Of a stretch of DNA of 64,000 bases, positions 1 to 11,900 are shown one piece after another. The notes beneath the pieces were generated by a model. The model was not told the DNA's origin. It worked only from the letters and a program-made list of their open reading frames with translations, and did not search any database. Origin of the DNA: Aquila chrysaetos chrysaetos. Lineage: Eukaryota > Chordata > Aves > Accipitriformes > Accipitridae. Made by a program: the position numbers and the translations under genes. Positions within the stretch are counted from its first letter, which is position 1; every line of letters begins with the position of its first letter. Location of the stretch: the NCBI RefSeq assembly GCF_900496995.4, contig NC_044030.1:74622497-74686496 (forward strand). Direction: 5' to 3'.

Positions 1-799
1 AGGCACTCACTCCATCCCTACACTCACTCCATGCTTGTCACCTTCTTGAGAATTAGCATCATATGAATGGTAACACTATTAGAGATAATGATATGGAACT
101 TTCATAAAATAAAGGTAAGCTTAGGTTGAAAAGCCATATGCTTTTCATGACAAAATGTATGTAAACTTATGTCCTATGTTCTTGATAGAAGTTAAGGACA
201 AGTAGTCTTAACAGAAAATATTCTTAAATATATTGGGATTATTAGCAAATATTCAAGTACTTAATTAATACATTCAGGTTGCCAATACACAAAATACTCC
301 ATACAGCCCATGGATTCCTTCTTTTTATTACTTGTCTTACCTGTAAGTTACCTAAGTTACCCCAAATATGTGCAGATAGTGGAATTTTGGTTCTGTTGCA
401 AAGTTGAAAGTGAAATTTAATTTTAAGATGAACTTAAGATAAAAATTTTGGATATTTTAGGAAAAAACAGAAGGTCATACATCTACTTCCAAGCTTTTTA
501 ATTTAATTTGGAGATAACTGTACACTTTTTAAGTTTAGGTAACAATGAAATTTTCATTTGAAAAAGAGAACTAAAGTAATTTGAGTAGCTATTTTAGAAG
601 TTTGAGGTAAAATATATTTATGTTTCAGAAAGTTTTGATGCTTTCTCCAGGCAGATTTATTTGCCAAATTGAGTCCATAGTTTCAAATAATTTTATTGTC
701 CTCGAAAAAACATTCCTTGCTGAATTTATCGTTCAACAATAACAACAAAAAACATTGTCCAACTCCAATATAACTAGCTGTACTTCTGTACTTCCCTAG
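1..799 (+). other. PRLR intron, left edge
   Basis: AT-rich sequence upstream of the first visible PRLR coding exon. I see no exon, mobile element or RNA gene here. Confidence 0.6.
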
Positions 800-3700
800 G
801 TCAGTCATACCCTGGAAGACCTAAGATAATAAGATGTCGTTCTCTAGAAAAGGAAACCTTTTCTTGCTGGTGGAAGCCTGGCTCAGATGGAGGACTTCCT
901 ACCAATTACACCCTGTTGTACAGCAAGGACAGGTAACAAACGGTGCATAGGTATTTTGTAAGCGATCAAGTGATGATTAGGGCAGAATGAGGGAATGATA
1001 ACATTAATTTATAAAGGTGTTTTTATGAATCCATGTTAGATAGCCAACAAGGGTTGGCTACATGAGACTAACGGCTTTCCCGTGTTGGAAGAAAACATGA
1101 CCACTACCAGTCCCAAACCTTCAGCCTGTCTCTACCGAAACTCCTCGGACCTAAAATCCCACTGGTCGAAAGACGTGCTGGGAAAGGTGTACTTTGTCCA
1201 TCTTATCAGGAGGCGCACAGCTTTTAGCTGAATGGCGTGCTTCTCTGAGGAGGGGAGCATCAAGGCACGACGGGGGGGGCCGTGGGGCTCCTCTGGGGCG
1301 GCAGGGCAAGGCCTCCATCCAGGGCCCATCCCACCGCCCCAGCCAGGGATCCGGGCAGGCTGGGGGCTACCCAGCCCTGGGCGCCAGGCACCTCCCCGGG
1401 GACGGGGACGGGGACCGGCTGCGGCCGGGCCGGGCCAGGGCGTCAGCCCATGGGACGGGGCTGGCTTGGGGGGGGGCCCACGGCTGGCAAGGGCAGGGCT
1501 GTGGGGAGCTGGAGACCAGCCCTGCTGCGGTGGGCTGAAATGGGGGCCTGGGACCCGGGCGGCGCACGGGGAGGCCCCGGGGAGGCTGGGCAGGGGCAGC
1601 GAGGGCTGGTGGTGCCCTCGGGGCCCTGCCGAGGAGCTTGTCCATTACCGTGCACGGCAACCCCCCGTCCGGAGAAAGTCTCTAGAGAGTCTTCGCTTTC
1701 CCCTTCTGGATCTGTAGCCAACCTTGTGGTTCCCAAAATGGAGTAAAATCAGATGTGGGTACTGCATCTCAAACGTTACTGGTCTGGTAGAGTCTGTGAC
1801 TCCCTCATCCTGTTTAAGAATACAATCTGTATATGTTTAGCAACTTTGCTTAACCTGTGCTTTTTTGTATAGCTGTCCTTTCTTCCTGAAAACAAGAGGT
1901 CTCAGAACTGGACCAAGTAAACAGGGAGGCTCAGAGATTAAATTTCTTTGAATAAATCCAGTGAGGTTCAGAATAGATAAGGTCAAGCCTCAGACCTCCC
2001 GGCTTCAGTTAAACAAACTCCAAATTATTTGGTATTAATTGATCAGGAAAGATGCAGCCTTTACTGAAGTTACCACTCTCAACAATGACCTCAGAGCTTT
2101 TGTTTTATGAAGGTCCAGATGTTCCAATCTCAGTCAAAACAGAAATTTTAATGAGCATTTTAAGTCATACCTATCACAGCCTAGAACAGTCCTGCGTGGG
2201 GATGGATAGGAGTGCTTATCTGTTTCATTAAATCTGCTGAACACCAGGCACTGCCAAGCACTCCAGATCTGGGCCAGAGTTGCCTTTCCTAGCTCATTAT
2301 CTCTCAAGTACAGTCCCCTTCCTTACTCCCACCTTTTCTTTGTGAACTGGAACAAAACTGCCTGGCAACTAAAAGACCTTGTTATTAGCAGTGCATAGAG
2401 CCCAACAGTGGGACTAAAGCGCAACCTTGAACCCTCTCAGCTGGTGCTTAGGGTTTGTGCTGTACTTTACATCTGGGGTAGTAGTCTGTACTCTGAGTAC
2501 ATCACCCAGTTCAGCTTTAATTAAGTACAAAACAATCCCTGTCCTAAAAAAATGAAGACTTATATAAAGGTAATAGGTAAGAAATCGTGAATTAATCAAA
2601 TATTTTTTGTTGAGACAGTTGCGATGATGATGATCATGTTAAAAAGCAGGTAAATTAATGTCTTTCTGAAAACAAAATAGTCAATAAAACACTCCTCTGC
2701 CATAGGGCCCATCAGGTTACTTCCCAGGGGAAATATGTAAAGAAACTATTTAGCAACTTTTCTTCTTTAGTCAAAGTGAATGTGTTTAATTTGCCTTTTA
2801 ACTTGCTTTTAAACATTTTTTAAAATTGCCTTATGCTGTCTCTGGAAATTTGTCTTTCCATTCTTTTGTTGACATTCCTATGTATAAAAAAAGGGGATAA
2901 AAGCATTCATCCTGAACAACTGCAGTAAAAATAGCAATGAAGCATTTATGGTAGTAGCATTTGACACTCACTGAAATGTTTCCCAGAGGTGGGATTATAT
3001 ATAGGTTTAAAGTTAAACATTTCAAATTTCTTTGCTGAACCTAGGCCATTACTAGAATATGATCTGCTTTGCTTCATTTCCTAAACTTTTAACTTTTTAA
3101 ATCATTTTATTTCAGTGAAGAAAAAATCTATGAATGTCCAGACTACCGAACATCAGGTCCCAATTCCTGCTACTTTGATAAAAACCACACTAATCCCTGG
3201 ACAACATATAATATCACTGTAATGGCAAGGAATGAGATTGGATGTAACAGCTCAGATCCTCAGTATGTGGATGTGACCTCCATAGGTAAAAAGGGAAGAA
3301 TGAAATGGAAAAAAACTAGTTGGAGATGTATGTGGTTTTTGATCCCAGAACAAGTAGTGGTAGAAGACTTTTCTCCTCATGATGTGAAACTTGCTATGGA
3401 GGAGCGTTTATCTACAGATGATCTAAAATATGCATTTTACTTATAAATTAAGAAACTACATATTTTATTGTCATTTTAACTTTGGCTGAAAAATTGGCTC
3501 CAGTTTCTAGTTATCTCCAGTATTTCAATTAGACTCAATGACAGTTTTGTAGGTTCCTAGCACTGCAGATGATAAAACTTTCAGATTAGGTTAAGCTACC
3601 TAAATTTTCCAAATGTAAACATCTTTCTGGCTGCTGGCATTGCAGTCTTGGGAGGGTAAAAATAACTGCCTAAGCACTCTGTGGGCTTTTTGTAGTATTT

Positions 3701-5972
3701 CGTATTCCTAACTCCATTCTGCTTTCTGCATATACATAATCTACACATTGTAATGTTAAATGTACTTTTTATGAAAAAAGCTATGAAATATCTGACATTT
3801 TAATTTTGTAAGAGTGGCCTAATGCAATTATGATTTGTATTTCCTTAGCCTGACAAATTCAGAGTAAAGTCTAAGATTTGCTGATACTGTGGTAAATCAG
3901 TAGCCAGTTAAACATTATTAGGGAGAAAGGAAAAAAAGGCTATTGTACTATTCCCTTACAGAAGTGCTGAATGATCTGAAATTAATGTGGTGAAATACAA
4001 AACTGTAAAGGAGGTGCCTTTTCTGAGAGAAAATTAAGTCATTAATGGCAAACTTTTCATTTATACAGTTCAGCCAGATGCTCCTATGAACCTCTCTCTA
4101 GAAACAAAAACATCTGCTAGCATAATGCACCTTTGGGCAAAATGGTCTCCACCTCCATTAGCTGATGTCAGCTCTAATTCACATGTATATCACTATGAGC
4201 TACGACTAAAACCTGAGGAAAAGGAAGAGTGGGAGGTAATGGAAAAATATATTTCTTGTATAAATGCACTTTTCAGTGAGTCTTGTCTGAATTTAACTGA
4301 TATTTTAAAAGTTTTAGTTTCTGTAAGGATAGAAAAATTAATGTAACCAAATCTGATTAAAGAAAGAAAAATACTGTAGTGGTTTGTAGAGACAGTGAAA
4401 TTCAAGGTATTTGTATAATTATCCTAATGTCATATACTAAAAAAACGTATTTAGTCCACTGACACAACATTTAATTTAAGTTTTGTCACTGTGTCTGTTC
4501 CCAAGTGTCACAGTAAAAAACTGCTCAGATCATGTAGTTTAACCCAAATCAGGATCAAAGCAGTTTATTGATTCATTAAGATATAATTAACAAGCTATCC
4601 GTTAACTATGCAGTCAAGGTCAGTATCAGCAGTACCACAGATAAATCACAATACTGAGCACTTAAAAACGTTAATAGGCACCTGCAAATTCATAAACACA
4701 CTTCTGTAATTAGTCCCAGAAATATGCTATATACAGAAATTCCCCTTGCCCAGGAAGGGTAGGTTACAAGCACACCCCACCCTCCTGGGAGTACAAACTC
4801 CCCTATTTACGCCTGCTTCTGCAGGGGACATGGATGCTTTAACTTAATGTGAACCCCTGTCCCTTCTTACAGTCTACTAAGACACACATCAGTGAGAAAC
4901 GACCCACACGGTCACATGCATACACCTAAGTGTGGGTTCCTACCTGCTGCAGCCCACGCTGTCTGGAGTGCAGCTACTCATGGCATCAGAGAGAGAGGCT
5001 GCTCTGTCTGGCCCAGACTGCTGGCAGAGCAGCTTGTGATAGCATCAAACTAAACTTCAGGACTGCTGAAATTTCCCATCTTTCCCTACTATTACAAATT
5101 TTCATACTTCTTCAATACTGCTTTTCAAGCTGAAGCTTTTTGTTTCCGAAGTCTCTCAGTTATTCCCTAGTTACTATTTAATTGGGCTGAAAGTCATTAC
5201 CACCATCCTCTTCAACATGATCACTTGGGGGCAACCCCCTTCTCAGAAAATTTCGGGTGTCCTACTCACACACACTATTTCCATTGATGTTCCCAGCTGT
5301 TGCCATTTTGCTAGGAGTGGGCCACAGTACTCCTACAGCTGAGATACCAGGATAAAATATCATTCTTAAAGTCATAGTCAGATGGCCTTAATGCTACCTA
5401 AATTGTTGATGCCTTAATGAAGGAGAAAGCTGTGGGTCTTGAAAGACTTCTGAAGAGAGATTCAAAGGGCCTGAGGAAGGCACTTAATACTAAGCACTAA
5501 AACTAGCCACTAAGAAGCATTACACAGAGGGTTTATCTGTGAGTTGGACTACCTGTAGTGTTCCTTGCATTGTGGATCTGATGGAGTACTAACTTATAGG
5601 AAGTCTATACTTAAATATGTTCTTGAGAACATGTATCAGAATCTCAGTGTCACTGAAGTGAGTTTTTCTGTTAAGTCACTACCTTTTCCTCTTTGTAATT
5701 CACATCTTATAAAATACCCAACTGAAACCCTTGCCTTTCAGAAGTCAGTGACACAAACCTACTCCTTTATGGTTTATTTGTTAAAGTGGCCCAATTCTTT
5801 ATAACTTTTCCCGTCCATTTTCTTTTCCAGACAATACCTGTTGGAGTTCAGACAAGGTACAAAGTGAATAGGTTACAAGCTGGGGTGAAGTATGTTGTCC
5901 AAGTCCGTTGTATGTTAGACCTTGGAGAATGGAGTGAGTGGAGCTCCAAAAGGCGCATTCAGATCCCCGATG
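800..5972 (+). CDS. PRLR: PRLR membrane-distal ligand-binding module (copy 1, four exons)
   Basis: Exons 800-932 (133 nt), 3116-3285 (170), 4069-4235 (167) and 5831-5972 (142) total 612 nt, 204 codons, flanked by phase-1 introns, so the block can be duplicated or skipped in frame. The first two exons encode fibronectin-type D1 with the [10 protein letters not shown] stretch and CPDY...NSCYF cysteines. The last two encode D2, ending in WSEWS at 5930-5944. Compared with copy 2, the residues corresponding to the Gly-Trp in the D2 loop are Asn-Ser ([17 protein letters not shown]), and the Asp-His before the WS box is Asp-Leu ([10 protein letters not shown]). A non-conserved Cys occurs in NEIGCNSSD. 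These changes suggest weakened hormone contact in this copy; that is inference from known human PRLR contacts (Trp139, His188). Confidence 0.94.
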
Positions 5973-8900
5973 GTGAGTGGATGATTGCTGTTCTGTTAAT
6001 TGCTTTTAAATTCTAGCCAGTTCAGTGTTGTGAAAGGTGTCTAAATAGCAGCCCTGAAAACCCAGTTCCTCACACAGATACTTCATAGTGCTGGAGAAAC
6101 AGCTTAGTGCATTGTATTGGGTTTGCGTGGCAAGGGTTTGGTAGCAGGGGGGCTACAGGGGCGGCTTCTGTGAGAAGCTGCTGGAAGCTTCCCCTGTGTC
6201 CAACAGAGCCAATGCCAGCCGGCTCCAAGATGGACCCACTGCCAGCCAAGGACAAGCCCATCAGCGATAATGGTAGCGCCTCTGTGATAACAGATTTAAG
6301 AAGGAAAAAAAGTTGCAGGGCACACAGAAACGGCAGCCAGAGAGAGGAGTGAGAACGTGTAAGAGAAACAACCCTGCAGACACCAAGGTGATTGAAGAAG
6401 GAGGGGGAGGACGTGCTCCAGGTGCCAGAGCAGAGATTTCCCTGCAGCCCGTGGGGAAGACCATGGTGAGTCTGTCCTCCTGCAGCCCATGGAGGTCCAC
6501 GGTGGAGCAGATATCCACCTGCAGCCCGTGGAGGACCCCACGCCGGAGCAAGTGGGTGCCCGAAGGAGGCTGTGAGCCCGTGGGAAGCCCACGCTGGAGC
6601 AGGCTCCTGGCAGGACCTGTGGATCCGTGGGGAGAGGAGCCAACACTGGAGCAGGTTTTCTGGCAGGACTTGTGACCCCGCAGGGGGACCCACGCTGGAG
6701 CAGTGTGCTCCTGAAGGACTGCACGCCGTGGAAGGGACCCACGCTGGAGCAGTTCATGAAGAACTGCAGCCTGTGGGAAGGACCCACGCTGGAGAAGTTC
6801 ATGGAGAACTGTCTCCCGTGGGAGAGACCCCACGCCGGAGCAGGGGAAGAGTGTGATGAGTCCTGCCCCTGAGGAGGATGAAGTGGCAGAAATAACGTGT
6901 GATGAACTGACTGTAAACCCCATTCCCCATCCCCCTGCACCGCTGTGGGTGGTAGGTAGAGAATCTGGGAGTGAAGTTGTGCCCGGGAAGAAGGGAGGGG
7001 AGGAGAGAAGGTGTTTTGAGATTTGATTTTATTTCTCATTACCCTACTCTGGTTGATTGGCAGTAAATTAATTTTCCCCAAGTTGAGTCTGGTTTGCCCG
7101 TGACGGTAATTGGTGAGTGATCTCCCTGTCCTTATCTCGATGCACGAGCACTTTGTTATATTTTCTCTCCCCTGTCCAGCTGAGGGGGGGGGGAGTGATA
7201 GAATGGCTCTGGTGGGCACCTGGCATCCAGCCAGGCTCAAGCCACCACATGCATCTTACCACACTTGGTATGTAATTGCGTATTTAGTCTTGTTGATCCA
7301 CTCAGGATCATCTGCTGAAACTGGCTATGACAAACAGGCTGAGATTTACTAGGAAGTCACTTCTGATACAGGTGTGCCTAAATAATTTATTGTTCCTGTC
7401 CCTCTATTTAAAAATTATGTTGATTTCATCTGTAGCTATAGATATGATATATATATATATATGATTGATATATATATATTGCATAGTAATGGTACTTGTG
7501 TAAGAATCATTCATTGTTCATTAGTAACTGGACTGAAAGCACTGCCATGTCTAACAGAGCATAACACTTGCAGCTACCACCACATGGAAATAGTTATCTG
7601 TGTTTTGTTGGGTTTGAGTGGACACATTAAATATGAATGACATCATATCTTGTTGTCAGACACTTTCGCCAGGTTGTCTCATATCTTCTGTCACTAATTG
7701 TATTATTCATTAGTTGACATGGAGATTGCTGAAGTACTGTTAATAGAAAAATATTTTTAAAATGTTCCATTTTCAGATCTGCCTTAGGCAATTAGAAATT
7801 TGGAAAATCAATGTCCCTACTCTAAATAGTAAAAAATATATATTATTGATGTAATAGGACCATATTTTGCCACAAATGCATAACTGCAGAAGTTCCAATC
7901 ACATCAGGGTTTTGACTAGCATCATCCTATTCAAAATTTAAGCATTTTGCTCTGCCCTACTCTAAGTGCTTTGCTTGACACTATAAAATCTTCATCAGGA
8001 ATCCAAATAAGTATAAATTGCTTGGCAGCAATCAGGCAAGTAGCCTGAGTACGGAGCATAACGTCACTTTACAAGGAAATGTGAGAGCTGCTTCTTTGTA
8101 TCTTTGGAGTCAGCTCAGCATAGGTGCTTCAGAAGAGAATTACTGGCAAGGACATAAATAAATGGGCAAACACATTCTTCATTTTTTTTCCTGTAAAAGC
8201 CAAAACGAATGACAGCATTTTTTTAAACAATCAGAAGCATCTTAAAACACATTTTTTAAAGAAGAAATTGTTTATGTAGACAATAGATTGGATAGCAGAG
8301 TGTATTTTAAACCATTTTATAGAACCTGCTATGACAGTACTTGAGCACAGCTTGTTAGATTTGGGGGCAGAGAAGAGCCACAGCCAGGGAACTAAAACAT
8401 AGTTCCTCAGCATAGCTGCAGTGGGAAAGTATTTTGAATCCAGGTCAAAGTAGCAGGCTGCTGCCCTAACCACCAAACCATCCTTCCTTTCCTGTGCTAA
8501 TATGAAGCAAAACTTTTTCTTTCCATGTAGAAAAAAAAGTATTTTTCTGTGCTCTGCTTGACATTGTTTTATGAGTTCAGGGTTGACCTAATGCTGTAAG
8601 CTTACTAATTAGTTCATTTCTTTATCCCTTACAGGAAAGTCACCTCCTGAAAAGCCTACAATAATAAAATGCCGTTCTCCAGAAAAGGAAACATTTACTT
8701 GTTGGTGGAAACCAGGTTCAGATGGAGGACTTTCTACTAACTACACTTTGCTTTACAGCAAAGAAGGGTAATAAGCTGTGTATATTATTCAGTGTTTTAT
8801 TGGAAGGACCTGGAAAATCAATGCTGATCAGTTTTGCATTTAGGAGATGTCATTTTCCATAGCACGTCATTTTGTCCAAGTGAAATATTCTGGAGCAGCA

Positions 8901-11900
8901 CTAGCAACAACATATTTAAGGTTGAAATAGGATCTCTTTATAATGTCAGGTTTTTCAAATTTCTGTGAATTCTTCTGCCTTGAAAGATAGACTACCTTGA
9001 AAATTGCCATGGCTCAGGAATTGCATATGCAATACAAACACACAGCCCTGTAGCTCTTCAGCCACGCAGCTCCAGAAATAAAGCTTTCCAAAATTACCAG
9101 ATAGTAAAATTTTCATCTTATGATAATGCTTATTTTGCACAAGTATTCATAGGCTGTGAATGCCTCCTGGCTTCTGCAGTAATCTTGGTCCTGGAACTTA
9201 GATCAAGTGCTAAACATTCATTTTAAAGGAGTAGTCAATATTTCGTTTGGGTCCTGTGAACTATTTTTCATTCACCCAGCACTGCTCAGCCTTGCACTGA
9301 CCTAACTGGATGCTGAACTCTGTATTTGTCAGCTGAGAGCCAGGTCTTAGTGGAAAAAGACAGATACTGGTCCAGCCAGCCAGGGCAGAGTATGAGGTCC
9401 ACAACCACAACTTTCTCTTTTGTTATTGTGCGTCACAGAGGAGCCTGGAAACAAGTACTACATACTCAACTTTCTCTCCTATCTATCCCTGCTCCCTTTG
9501 GGAAGCTTGGGAATGGATTTGGAGGACAGGTACAAAGTAGATTTTTTTAAGGAACAGGTAATGAAAGACCAAAATAGATTCTGAAAGGATATTAATGTAA
9601 TATGCAGAACCTGTGTAAGTGTGAAATGAACATTGGAAATACTCAGTTTTTAATAGATGGGTTGGAAGACTTCAGCAATCACTTCTACTGGCTCTCTGGA
9701 ACCTGTAGGGCCTATGGAGTGGACAATGGCATTCAGAAAAGTAAGAGCTGCAATCTATTAGTCTGCTGCTGCATCTACAACAGCCTAAATTCTTCAGCCT
9801 TTATAGTCTTTATTTTGGGGGGAAAATGCTTACTACAATCTCTGGAATTGTCCAATTACTCTTTAGTCTGAAAGCAGTTTTCTGATTTTCTTCACATTGC
9901 CAGGCATGAAAAATCTGATCCAGCACTAAATAATGCTGACCTACTAGTAATCAAAGTCAGGTGTTTTAGTCTGTGTAAACTAATCACTATGATTCTTTCA
10001 TTTCAGAGAAGAACAAGTTTACGAGTGTCCGGATTACAGAAATGCGGGCCCCAATTCTTGCTACTTCGATAAAAAGCACACCTCTTTCTGGACCATATAC
10101 AATATTACTGTGAGGGCAACTAACGAAATGGGAAGTAACATCTCTGATCCTCATTATGTGGATGTGACTTACATAGGTAAGAGAGGACAAGTATTTTCTG
10201 TGAAACCAAATAATTCAGAATTATGGGTTTTGACACAAAAATTCTAATTCCAGCTCTTCTCATATAAAGTATTATATCCAAGTTAAAAAATTTCAAGAAC
10301 AAATAAGATCTTATCTGGTGTAATAATAAATCAATATTCATCCCTTTACCATTTTATTTTCAAAGGAAACCTAAAAATGCTAAAAGCTTTAAAATTGCAT
10401 TCAGACCATTTATTGGTTTTCCATATTTCTTTCAGTCAAGCCCTAAGAAACATCATCCAGCTAAAATCTTTTTCCACTCTACCAGCAACTGAAATCAAAT
10501 TGATCTTGTAACTAATAATACTTAAATTTGATTACCTAAAAGTAGTTTCCAGACCCAAGAGAAGCCGAATTAGGGTTTTTTTATAGCAGTGTACTGATAA
10601 TCTCTTTTCTCAGACTTTTTCCACAGAGTGACTGTGGACAAGGATTTAGGTTTTCTTCTAAGGCAACAGAACGTTACCACCAATAACCATTTTGTTATCA
10701 AGGATCTGGCTGCCAGGAGTCTTGCAGCTGGAAAAGGGCTGCTGGAGACCAGGCTTTATATTTTACCTCCACGCCCTGACTACTTACTTGATGAAACTGT
10801 GCATCAGACAGTGGTAAAATACATGCACGATATGCAGAAGCTCTCCCTCTGAACTGAGGAAGCTGCAAGCCTGACTGTAGCAGAAACCCGTGTTCCATTT
10901 TTGTTTATTTTTGAGATATAGACAGGTTTTTAATATTACTGGTTTGTTTTATTTTTAAATATCCTTACGAATGCATGTAGGGATTATGCTGTTGTGTTTT
11001 CTCAAGGTAAGAGATGCGGGGGGGGGGCAGGTGGGCAAGTTTCATCAACTACATCTGTGTTTTCAGAACTCCTAACCATATATGCCAACTTTGATAAGAT
11101 TATGGTAAAACACAACTTTCATAACACAGCATTAAAGATGTTAACTTTGAAACACAGTTGTGGGGAAAAGCAACAATAAATGGTAATGTAAGAAAAAATT
11201 ATTTCCGGTGATAAATTATTAAGGCAAATCTCAATGTGAACTTAACATATTTACTGTTCTTCAGTTTTTTTCTTCAAATTCATAAATCCATGCTTACTTT
11301 ATCAGGAAGCTCTTGATACCTGTATTCCAGCACCAGTTCTGAATTACTAGACACAATGGAGGTGGCAACTTGTGACTCACACCGTTTTATATTTCTTCCT
11401 AAGATGCAAGGAAAAAATCCTTTAGACTCTTATTGTCAGTTCTTTTATTTTAACAGTACAGCCAGATCCCCCTGTGAATGTAACTCTGGAATTAAAAAAG
11501 TCAATAAATAGAAAACCGTATCTGGTCTTGACATGGTTTCCACCCCCTCTGGCTGATGTCAGATCTGGATGGCTTACCCTTGAATATGAGTTGCGGCTGA
11601 AGCCTGAAGAAGGAGAGGAATGGGAGGTAAGGATGTTGCAAGTTTTTGCTAGATGATGTTTCCTGATCAATTAGATTTTGTCAGCTAGGTCGCATGCCTG
11701 AATGTAATGAACCAGGCACACTGAATAGTTCATCGTTTTTCAAAAGTGCTTGTGTGATCTATGATTTCCTACTGAGAATCCTGGTATCTCAGATGCTGTT
11801 GTGTGATAGCAGGTGATAGAGAACTTATTTTTAATTGTGGCCATTATATATTAATCATATTGGCTTTACAGTAAAGTTGTTTGTTCTCTTTTAGTCAGGT

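Noticed and set aside
1232-1746. Overlapping 150-160 codon open frames on both strands in the GC-rich PRLR intron block
   Set aside because: Low-complexity Gly/Pro/Arg composition in several frames at once, as expected from GC-rich DNA lacking AT-rich stops; no family resemblance or splice context.
6440-6850. Regular repeats that could be taken for a CRISPR array
   Set aside because: Units are degenerate, of variable length and without unique spacers, and the host is a vertebrate.
6296-7240. 314-codon minus-strand open frame across the LTR
   Set aside because: Entirely inside the LTR and its minisatellite; repetitive composition and no protein family. The frame reflects GC-rich repeats.
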